This document shows, in pieces, positions 1 through 6,041 of a stretch of 7,329 bases of DNA. Within the stretch, counting starts at the first letter, position 1. Every line of letters starts with the position of its first letter. The notes under the pieces are model-generated. The model did not search any database. It saw nothing but the letters and a program-made list of their open reading frames with translations, and had not been told where the DNA came from. The translations under genes were made by a program, and so were the position numbers. Source of the DNA: Hyphomicrobiaceae bacterium (GTDB taxonomy: Bacteria; Pseudomonadota; Alphaproteobacteria; Rhizobiales; Hyphomicrobiaceae); the NCBI GenBank assembly GCA_013214245.1, contig JABSQE010000015.1, forward strand, positions 1-7,329. Direction: 5' to 3'.

Positions 1-1
1 G

Positions 2-895
2 GGAATCGATGGTAAACCGATCGTTGCTGATCTAACAAGTATGCCTCATTTGCTTGTTGTTGGAACAACTGGATCTGGTAAATCAGTTGGAATTAACGCA
101 ATGATTTTATCATTACTTTATAGCAAGTCTCCTAGTAATTGCCGACTTCTTATAATCAACCCTAAAATGCTTGAGCTATCATTTTACAACGAGATTCCAC
201 ACCTGTTATCTCCGGTCATTACAGATCCAAATAAGACAGTTTTAGCTTTGCAATGGGCTATTAGGCAAATGGAAGATCGCTATAAAAAAATGACTGAAAT
301 GGGCGTTCGCTCAATTGAGGCTTTTAATAACCGGATACGACAATCACGACAAACAGGCATGCCGATTCGAAAAAAAGTACAAATAGGACTCGATCCGAAA
401 ACTGGAGATGCAAAATTTCTAGAAAATGAGCTGAATTTTGAACCACTACCCTACATCGTTATTGTAGTTGATGAGTTCGCGGATTTAATGGCAGTTGCAG
501 GTAAAGAAGTTGATACTTTGATAAAATGTTTGGCACAGATGGCTCGTGCTGCGGGTCTTCATCTAATTATGGCAACACAGCGTCCTTCAGTCGACGTGGT
601 CACAGAAGCAATTAAAGCTAATTTTCCAACACGCTTAGCTTACAAAGTATCGTCTAAAATAGATAGTCGTACGATATTGGATTGCTCGGGAGCTGAGCAA
701 TTGTTAGGACAAGGCGATTTGCTGTTAACCAATGGAAATAGAGCAATGATCCGGGCACACGGACCTCATGTGTCTGATAATGAAGTTGAGACTGTGACCC
801 ATACGCTCAGGATGCAAGGAAGGTCAAATTATGCACAAGATTTAATAGAATTAATTGATACATCAAATTCAGCTTGTATATATGGACATTGCTAA
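2..895 (+). CDS. ftsK: DNA translocase FtsK, C-terminal part (5'-truncated by window edge; gamma domain absent)
   Basis: FtsK is a hexameric, membrane-tethered ATPase that pumps DNA at the division septum and activates XerCD recombination at dif. The frame is open to the left edge and reads GIDGKPIVADLTS just before the Met at base 41, so that Met is internal. Counting from it, the Walker A motif GTTGSGKS lies at residues 8-15, the Walker B region IVIVVDEFADL at about 140-150, and the family blocks MATQRPSVDVV, KIDSRTILD and GAEQLLGQGD follow. The FtsK block usually read as IDPKMLELS is INPKMLELS here (Asn40). After HGPHVSDNEVE the protein runs only about 35 more residues and stops, so the usual linker and gamma winged-helix domain, which reads KOPS sites and contacts XerD, are missing; no remnant was seen in the bases after the stop. 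The lolA neighbour supports this being the chromosomal ftsK rather than a plasmid homologue. Identity is certain; whether the product is functional is open. Confidence 0.95.
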   Translation, partial: GIDGKPIVADLTSMPHLLVVGTTGSGKSVGINAMILSLLYSKSPSNCRLLIINPKMLELSFYNEIPHLLSPVITDPNKTVLALQWAIRQMEDRYKKMTEMGVRSIEAFNNRIRQSRQTGMPIRKKVQIGLDPKTGDAKFLENELNFEPLPYIVIVVDEFADLMAVAGKEVDTLIKCLAQMARAAGLHLIMATQRPSVDVVTEAIKANFPTRLAYKVSSKIDSRTILDCSGAEQLLGQGDLLLTNGNRAMIRAHGPHVSDNEVETVTHTLRMQGRSNYAQDLIELIDTSNSACIYGHC

Positions 896-1262
896 AAAGT
901 TAAATCCTGACTTTAAATAATAAAATTAAAAGATAGTTTTTGAGTTCACCAAAAAATTGTTCTTAATAAATTAATATTTTATTTGAATATCTTTTTCATT
1001 ATATAGTCTTTTTGTAGTTTCTTAACTTAAATGATTTAACTAAATTATGAGAATTATCGATAGAACTAATGACTATGAAGTTCTGTAACCGTTATTTTAA
1101 AAAATATTTTATGAAAATTCACCAGTTCGGTCCGGCAAACTTAGTAAGTCAAGCAGATGATATTTTTAGAATAGCATGCTGTATTATTGAAATAGTTTGA
1201 GAAAATATTTATAAGATCGAATTATTATTAGTAAAAAGTTCGTTTTAGAAAAGTTATTTTTA
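896..1262. other. AT-rich non-coding gap between ftsK and lolA
   Basis: No open frame of useful length or recognisable protein relic was found on either strand. The stretch is very AT-rich, with one small GC island at 1122-1136 (ccagttcggtccggc) that resembles a tRNA T-arm but has no matching D-arm or acceptor. A plausible lolA promoter lies near its right end. In related bacteria the missing FtsK gamma domain would be encoded at the left end of this region, but no trace of it could be read. Confidence 0.6.
1187..1215 (+). promoter_or_regulatory. putative sigma-70-type promoter for lolA
   Basis: A -35-like TTGAAA (1187-1192) and a -10-like TATAAG (1210-1215) are separated by exactly 17 bases. 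Initiation would fall near 1222, leaving a leader of about 40 bases before the lolA ATG. The spacing is ideal, but the surroundings are so AT-rich that a chance match is quite possible. Confidence 0.35.
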
Positions 1263-2018
1263 ATGAAATATTTCAGAATAAGACTTAACTCCCTTGCTTT
1301 GAGAATTCAGAGTTCTAGATCTGGTCTTTTATCTATTCTTTTAGCATTAGGATTCATCCCATGTGCACAATTTACAAAAGCAATATCTTCAGATCCGGTA
1401 GGTGGTGCATGGCAGAGCCAAGTCGATACAGAAGATAATGCTGGTCAAAAATTATCGCTTACACCAGAACAAATTATTGTGGTCAAGATAGTTGAGACTT
1501 ATTTCAACGAGCTCACTAATTTGCAGGGCCGTTTTGTCCAGGTAGACCCTGACATGCAAATAACAAAGGGTAGGTTCTTCGTTCAAAAGCCAGGAAGGTT
1601 TCGTTTTGATTATTCCGCCCCAAGTAGGAAGGTGATAATTTCAGATGGTAGATTTCTTGCAATACAGGATCTGGATCTTCGTAATGAGGATGTTTATGAA
1701 TTGAGTAGTACACCATTTCGGATTTTGTTAAGGAACAACGTTGATCTTCTCAAGGATGCGCATATAGCCGAGATTTTTTCAAGTGAATCACAGATATCTA
1801 TTAAGATTTCTGATAAAAATTCAGTATCGACAGGAAGTATTAAAGTTATAGTTGGGCTTCAGCCTGAAGCTCATCTCGTTGGTTGGACTACAACAGACAT
1901 CCAAGGCAGGAGTACAAACATTAGCCTATCGGACCTTTCTGTACCTAAAGTTATTAATGGAGATCTATTTAAACGCAAAGCTTTGTTTCGCGATGCAGCT
2001 AATACCAACGCAAGGTAG
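1263..2018 (+). CDS. lolA: outer-membrane lipoprotein carrier protein LolA
   Basis: LolA is the periplasmic chaperone that accepts lipoproteins from the inner-membrane LolCDE complex and carries them to the outer membrane. The 251-residue product starts with a basic stretch and a hydrophobic segment (residues 21-35), a likely Sec signal peptide with cleavage near Ala40. A linker of about 30 residues follows, then the LolA fold from about residue 70. Diagnostic family stretches are YFNELTNLQGRFVQVDPD (80-97), the segment GRFFVQKPGRFRFDY (103-117), then IISDGRFLAIQD (125-136) and STPFRILLRNNVDL (149-162). Length suits an alphaproteobacterial LolA with a long signal region, and the frame is intact. 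The ATG at 1263 has no clear Shine-Dalgarno sequence, only a weak purine run (agaaaag) upstream. ftsK followed by lolA is a common alphaproteobacterial order; the xth gene often found next is not seen. Confidence 0.9.
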   Translation: MKYFRIRLNSLALRIQSSRSGLLSILLALGFIPCAQFTKAISSDPVGGAWQSQVDTEDNAGQKLSLTPEQIIVVKIVETYFNELTNLQGRFVQVDPDMQITKGRFFVQKPGRFRFDYSAPSRKVIISDGRFLAIQDLDLRNEDVYELSSTPFRILLRNNVDLLKDAHIAEIFSSESQISIKISDKNSVSTGSIKVIVGLQPEAHLVGWTTTDIQGRSTNISLSDLSVPKVINGDLFKRKALFRDAANTNAR

Positions 2019-2170
2019 TGTTAGCATCACTAGGATTTGGACCCATGTCGTTGAAGTTCAGAAATCATGTTTTAATTGCGACAACCAAAGTGTACGTAAA
2101 TTAAAAGATTAGCTGAGCTATAGCATGAAGATTAAAATGGTTGATTGTTGATTTATTTGTTAGGCTGATG

Positions 2171-2231
2171 ATGTTGACGTTAACCCGATTAACGGTAATT
2201 ACCATAACTTGGCTCAACATTAACATTTTTT
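2171..2231 (+). terminator. nested inverted repeat followed by T-run; possible lolA terminator
   Basis: Outer arms ATGTTGA (2171-2177) and TCAACAT (2214-2220) are perfect complements. Directly inside the left arm sits a second perfect hairpin, CGTTAA (2178-2183), loop CCCGA, TTAACG (2189-2194). A 10-base palindrome GGTAATTACC (2194-2203) overlaps its right arm. Six Ts follow at 2226-2231, five bases after the outer stem. The T-run suits a rho-independent terminator about 150 bases after lolA, but the long internal loop is unusual, so a decayed or regulatory structure is also possible. Confidence 0.4.
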
Positions 2232-2591
2232 GTTATTATAGAGAATTTGCCGTCTTTATTAAAAACTATTTTAAATATTGTTTTATCGTCGGTGAAATGC
2301 ATAATAAGTAGCACAAGCATAACGTGATAAGACGATTTATGCCAATCAAAATAATTGAATTAGTAGAATATTATGGTTTTTTTAGGAAAAAATTATTGTA
2401 TTATTATTTGAGTATCTTCTAGCCCTATCTTTACATCTTCTATTGCAATTTATGATGTAAAGTTTAATAGATGTTATTGACATGACATATTAGAAATTAA
2501 GTTTTTCTGCTAATAGCTTAATATAAATCGTTCTTGAGTGTACCTAATATAAGTTTTGTATCTGATTTTGGAGTATAAAATAGTTACCTTT

Positions 2592-2631
2592 TTAGACTGC
2601 AAAGTCTAAGTTTTGCTGCCACAAACGGCAG
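2592..2631 (+). ncRNA. two tandem hairpins in the leader region of the pentapeptide gene
   Basis: The first hairpin pairs TTAGACT (2592-2598) with AGTCTAA (2603-2609) across a GCAA loop, which fits the stable GNRA tetraloop pattern. Six bases later CTGCC (2616-2620) pairs with GGCAG (2627-2631) across ACAAAC. Both stems are perfect and the second is GC-rich for this region. They lie about 120 bases before the start at 2749, so they could form a structured 5' leader. No known riboswitch or RNA family is recognised, and no strong T-run follows either hairpin. Confidence 0.35.
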
Positions 2632-2711
2632 TTCGGACAAGAAATGAACAGCTTCTAATACTCTAATTACTTAATGAGTAAATTTTAATACTTCTAAATT
2701 TCAACAATGTT

Positions 2712-2728
2712 CCTGTAAATTTTGCAGG
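2712..2728. repeat. 17-base near-palindrome upstream of the pentapeptide gene
   Basis: CCTGTAAA and TTTGCAGG pair around a central T, with a single G-T wobble. The element ends 20 bases before the ATG at 2749. It could be a protein-binding operator or a small RNA stem (five pairs, seven-base loop) near the ribosome binding region. No regulator can be named. Confidence 0.35.
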
Positions 2729-2748
2729 TTTAGATAAGTCATCATCTA

Positions 2749-4842
2749 ATGAATCGAATCGAAACGCTTGAGCTATTTCGTAAGGGTAAAGAGTATTGGA
2801 ACGCCTGGGCCGAGGATATGCTCGTTAAGCGTAGGCAGTTAGAGAGTTCTGGCCTGTGGTCAATGGTTCTAAGCACTGATCCTAGAAATGATCAGACACG
2901 GAGTTGGGTTAACGAAGCATCTATACAGTTTTCAACAAAGGAAGATCCATTCACATTTACTAGTGAAGTGGATTTCAATGGTTGGATATTTCCATGGAAT
3001 GTAGACTTTACTCGAGCAACGTTCGATGAGACAGTTAATTTTAATAATTCACATTTTTTCGGCGCTGCCAATTTTAGAAGTGTAACGTTTGCCAGATCTG
3101 CCGATTTTAAGGCCACTTCGTTTGATATGTTCGCCAATTTTACTCGTGCAACTTTCAAAAGCACTACTGATTTTAGGACTATGGCGTTTGGAGGAGATGC
3201 TTATTTTACAGGTGCTTCTTTCACTGGAGCTGCAAAGTTTAGATGTGCGACTTTCTCAGGAGCAGCATTTTTTAGTAGCACATCGTTTCACGGGGCAGCT
3301 ATATTTGGAAGTGCAGTATTTTCAGGGGCTGCTGATTTCAAGAGTGCGTCGTTTGAATTGGGAGCTAATTTTACAGATGCTTCTCTTAAAGCAGTTTCCG
3401 ATTTCAGTAATGCAGTTTTTAATGGAACTGCAGATTTCTGCGGTACGGCTCTAAGCGGGGACTCATCATTTAGAGGCGTATCATTTAATAGGGGTGCTGG
3501 CTTCAGAACAGCAACTTTCTTGGGTGCAATCGACTTTAGGAATATATCATTCAGTGGTGATGCTGATTTTAGAACTTCGGTGTTTAGCAAAGCTGTTGAT
3601 TTTAGCAGTACGATGTTCAGTGGTGCTGCAGATTTTAGAACTACTGTTTTTAAAGGTGCTGCTGACTTTCGAAGAGGGATATTCGGCGGTGCTGCAAAAT
3701 TTAGGACTGCGACTTTTAAAGGGTCAGCTTCCTTTAGAAGTGCGTCGTTTAGTGGATCAGCTTCATTCAGAAGTACAGGTTTCAGTGGCGATACTTATTT
3801 CAGAAGCGCTACGTTCTGCAGAGAAGCCGACTTTAAAAGTGCTAAATTTGAAGGAGATGCCTGGTTTAATCGGGCTTCAGCAGATAGAGACTTAACAGTT
3901 TTTGAAAAACGAGTAAATTTCGACCAAGCAACCTTTAATGAGTACGTAACGTTTGAAGAAACTCAGTTCAAAGATCTAGCGAGCTTTGCAGCTATTCACG
4001 CAAGTCGGGGATTTACGTTAGCTAATGCCAAATTTTGGCGGGCACCTGATTTCATCCAGGCTCATTTTGAAGAGGCTCCGCGCCTAGATAATGTTCACGT
4101 AGAACCTGAAGGAGCTAACTGGCGTGAGAGATGGTCAAACCAATCTAAAAGTTTTTCTAGTGGAGATCCCGATGTTCCCGCGCGCTGGCGAGCTTTAAAA
4201 CGATTAGCTATTCAGGGCCATGATCATGAACGAGAGCAAATTTTTTTTCCAATGGAAATTTGCTCTGCTCGTTTTGCAAGTGATTGGTATTTACCAAGGC
4301 CCGTAAATACACAAGCGGGATGGCGAAGCTTTTTTCGTTTTTGGTTCGGGGTTGCTTACGGTTTGACATCAAGCTATGGGCGTTCAGCGGTCTTACCCTT
4401 AGCCTGGCTAATAGGACTAACTTATATCTCTGCAGCAATTTATTTTGGTGAAAGTCGAACTGTAGAGCAAAGAAGACAAGATTGGTTTGTGTCATGGATG
4501 TTTCATGTAACACCAGGTTTAAGCACAGAAGTGCCATGCAGCAAGCTAGTAGCTGGGAATAGAAAACCAGTAGATCGGGCGATGCAAACTGGTACAGATG
4601 TTATATCTGAGGCGTGGCACCTGGCAACGGTAAACGGTTCGGTTCTTGGTGGCATTGGCGGACCTGACAGCCCACGTAGAACTTATGGTTGTTTATACGG
4701 CGTTGTTGAGGATAAAGTAGGTAACCAAACACCGATTATACCCATTTGGGTTACTACATGGTCTATGATACAAAAATCATTGTCTTTGATTCTAATTTTT
4801 CTTATTGGTCTTGCTGTTAGAAACATGCTCAGGATGAAATGA
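2749..4842 (+). CDS. membrane-anchored pentapeptide-repeat protein (11-residue, Pentapeptide_3-type ladder)
   Basis: The 697-residue protein has four parts. Residues 1-70 form a leader whose LFRKGKEYWNAW resembles the start of many pentapeptide-repeat proteins. Residues 74-440 are a repeat domain with unit G-[AS]-A-x-F-R-[ST]-x-x-F-x: Phe occurs at every eleventh position from 76 to 373 (28 of 28), with a second Phe or Leu five residues after each, predicting a right-handed beta-helix. Residues 455-512 hold a charged family segment (RWRALKRLAIQGHDHEREQ). The C-terminus has two predicted membrane helices, about 546-566 and 675-693, separated by a loop of about 100 residues. The tail LIFLIGLAVRNMLRMK matches how this family normally ends, so the gene looks complete. 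There is no signal peptide at the N-terminus. The ATG at 2749 overlaps an in-frame-unrelated TAA and lacks a clear ribosome binding site. Function is unknown; pentapeptide proteins include topoisomerase-binding DNA mimics, but nothing here specifically supports that role. Confidence 0.85.
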   Translation: MNRIETLELFRKGKEYWNAWAEDMLVKRRQLESSGLWSMVLSTDPRNDQTRSWVNEASIQFSTKEDPFTFTSEVDFNGWIFPWNVDFTRATFDETVNFNNSHFFGAANFRSVTFARSADFKATSFDMFANFTRATFKSTTDFRTMAFGGDAYFTGASFTGAAKFRCATFSGAAFFSSTSFHGAAIFGSAVFSGAADFKSASFELGANFTDASLKAVSDFSNAVFNGTADFCGTALSGDSSFRGVSFNRGAGFRTATFLGAIDFRNISFSGDADFRTSVFSKAVDFSSTMFSGAADFRTTVFKGAADFRRGIFGGAAKFRTATFKGSASFRSASFSGSASFRSTGFSGDTYFRSATFCREADFKSAKFEGDAWFNRASADRDLTVFEKRVNFDQATFNEYVTFEETQFKDLASFAAIHASRGFTLANAKFWRAPDFIQAHFEEAPRLDNVHVEPEGANWRERWSNQSKSFSSGDPDVPARWRALKRLAIQGHDHEREQIFFPMEICSARFASDWYLPRPVNTQAGWRSFFRFWFGVAYGLTSSYGRSAVLPLAWLIGLTYISAAIYFGESRTVEQRRQDWFVSWMFHVTPGLSTEVPCSKLVAGNRKPVDRAMQTGTDVISEAWHLATVNGSVLGGIGGPDSPRRTYGCLYGVVEDKVGNQTPIIPIWVTTWSMIQKSLSLILIFLIGLAVRNMLRMK
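2974..3867 (+). repeat. 33-base coding tandem repeat, 27 periods
   Basis: This is the DNA behind the main phenylalanine ladder: one 11-codon unit per 33 bases, diverged but strictly in phase, with no indel over 27 periods. Some copies are still close at the DNA level. Bases 3721-3741 match 3754-3774 at 18 of 21 positions (33 apart), and 3553-3576 match 3619-3642 at 22 of 24 (66 apart). The periodicity also produces long but meaningless open frames in other frames and on the other strand. Confidence 0.85.
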
Positions 4843-4867
4843 TAAATTATTAATTATTTGTCTGGGC

Positions 4868-4912
4868 GCTAAAATTTAATTGTAGACTTAGCTTACTTTA
4901 AATTAGCATTTT
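4868..4912 (+). terminator. possible terminator of the pentapeptide gene
   Basis: GCTAA (4868-4872) and TTTAA (4875-4879) pair with TTAAA (4898-4902) and TTAGC (4903-4907), leaving a two-A bulge and an 18-base loop. ATTTT follows at 4908-4912. The position 25 bases after the stop is right for a terminator, but the stem is AT-rich and the T-run short, so the call is weak. Confidence 0.3.
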
Positions 4913-5666
4913 GCCAAACTCTGCAATATACGATCAGTATTAAGATTAATTTATATAAGACGGGGATTTGTAATGAAAATGATATTGGTGGTGACTAATT
5001 TTGAAAAAGCAGTTTATAAACAAAAGAACTAAAATTGAATGAGCTGAGTTGTTTCTTTTGCAAGGTTTAGGGACGTGTTCAGATGTGTGTAGAAAAATAT
5101 TTATTAACTTTAATTGCGTATATGCAAATACTTTAAGAATAGCTACTTTAAAAGATTGTAATATATAATAAAATTATATGCTATATAGATTTGAGCACCT
5201 AAGAAAAAATTAAATAAGATCAAAGCCTGCAATATCTGGATGATCTAAGATTTATAATAGTGATAGTAACTGATAGAAGTTCAAAATTTTTAGCCACTAA
5301 ATAATCTAAGTTTTCTAACTTAAAAATAACTCACAGTTCGAGAAACTAACAAACTTTCCTGTCGGAGAAGTATTAAACTATCTAATCATGAAGTTATTAT
5401 TTAATTTAGAATATGAACCAATTATTTGATTTAAAAAAATAAATTTCATTAGGAGTTGTCAAATATACGCATCTCAATGTGGTGTATGATAACTATCTAA
5501 TTTATCCGCTCATACAACCGATGTTTCTCAGAAGTTATTTTATCATTGTTTTTAGCCTTTAGCACTTCGTCATCTGTATGCAATACTGAAATTAGTTCTA
5601 TTAGTTGCATTATCTATATTGGATTTATAAATCACATGCCAATGAATGTATTATAAAGCTCCGTCT

Positions 5667-5742
5667 GCGCCGCTAGCTAATTGGTAGAGTTGTACAAGAT
5701 AAGTTAAATGTTAATGTTGCAGAGGGTTACACGTAAAGGCGC
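5667..5742 (+). pseudogene. decayed tRNA gene (tRNA pseudogene), identity not readable
   Basis: The 76-base span has tRNA length. Its ends GCGCC (5667-5671) and GGCGC (5738-5742) form five of the seven acceptor pairs, while the two inner pairs are lost (G-A, C-A). The D-arm box TAGCT-AATTGGTAGAGT (5674-5690) matches the bacterial consensus TAGCTCAATTGGTAGAGC except for one deleted C and one C-to-T change, both of which break the D-stem. No five-pair anticodon stem with a seven-base loop can be drawn. The T-arm is reduced to GAGGGTTACA, where GGTTCRA is expected. No CCA follows. The anticodon cannot be assigned. A highly derived but functional tRNA is possible, but the loss in three arms argues for a pseudogene. 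Confidence 0.65.
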
Positions 5743-6041
5743 GATTTCTTGAAAAACTTTTAAAGTCTTTATTTTCCGTAATTGCCTCCTTCACTAGTCA
5801 AATATGACCAAAGTAGTTGTACTGTTAAGTGTATTAAATGTGGGATGACGATAGAATCATACCATTTCGAAAATAAATCTACCTTTATTTATAGAGTAAA
5901 ATTTTTCTGAATATTTTCCATAACGAAATCAACTTTTTTACGTCATTTAAGTAAGAGAGATAAATGGTTACCATACTTGCAGATACTCTATTCTCCAGCT
6001 GAATAAACATTAAAACTAAAGATTTAATTCTTAAAACTATA

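Larger units (their letters stand above)
2019..2748. other. 730-base non-coding gap with several inverted repeats
   Basis: No credible gene was found. The longest small frame with a normal start is 2339-2422 (27 codons, rich in Tyr, Phe and Leu, no clear ribosome binding site), which resembles nothing known to me. In many relatives the exonuclease III gene xth follows lolA; a lone ATG-AAG-ATT at 2125 recalls its usual start, but the frame stops eight codons later. The gap does contain a nested inverted repeat (2171-2220), two tandem hairpins (2592-2631) and a near-palindrome (2712-2728). A consensus -35 TTGACA at 2477-2482 has no good -10 partner. Confidence 0.6.
4843..6041. other. 1.2-kb non-coding gap between convergent genes
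   Basis: No convincing protein gene is present on either strand. A 19-codon frame at 4973-5032 (starting MKMILVVTNF) follows a GGGG stretch but is unrecognised. Near the left end is a possible terminator, and at 5667-5742 a tRNA relic. In some alphaproteobacteria etfBA is followed by a 3-hydroxybutyryl-CoA dehydrogenase gene, which would fall here on the minus strand; no remnant could be read in the part next to etfA. The stretch looks like eroded, neutrally drifting DNA. Confidence 0.6.

Noticed and set aside
1122..1136. GC-rich ccagttcggtccggc resembling a tRNA T-arm
   Set aside because: No D-arm, acceptor pairing or anticodon stem at the right distances, and the T-stem has a mismatch.
1516..1716. 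Minus-strand 66-codon frame inside lolA
   Set aside because: Antisense to a well-supported gene, no recognisable domain.
1852..2112. Plus-strand open frame of 86 codons overlapping the end of lolA
   Set aside because: It overlaps lolA in another frame for most of its length, resembles no family, and lolA itself is clearly the coding frame.
2125..2151. Possible start of an exonuclease III (xth) relic after lolA
   Set aside because: Only the first three codons (ATG AAG ATT) resemble the usual xth start; a stop follows after eight codons and no later xth motif is visible.
2285..2336. ATCGTC...GACGAT inverted repeat
   Set aside because: Only six pairs with 40 bases between arms in AT-rich DNA; not distinguishable from chance.
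2339..2422. 27-codon frame starting MPIKIIELVEYYGF
   Set aside because: No ribosome binding site, biased AT-rich composition and no recognised family; expected by chance in this DNA.
2477..2482. Consensus -35 TTGACA upstream of the pentapeptide gene
   Set aside because: No acceptable -10 lies 16-18 bases downstream, so a promoter is not called.
3089..3895. Leu-rich frames in a second plus frame inside the pentapeptide gene (3089-3454, 3494-3895)
   Set aside because: They are by-products of the 33-base periodicity: a stop-free unit in one frame tends to be stop-free in others.
2892..4537. Minus-strand frames within the pentapeptide gene (2892-3164, 3288-3590, 4208-4537)
   Set aside because: They are antisense shadows of the repeats and the C-terminal region, with low-complexity products and no family resemblance.
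4973..5032. 19-codon frame starting MKMILVVTNF after a GGGG run
   Set aside because: Too short to support without conservation; could be a gene relic, but nothing identifies it.
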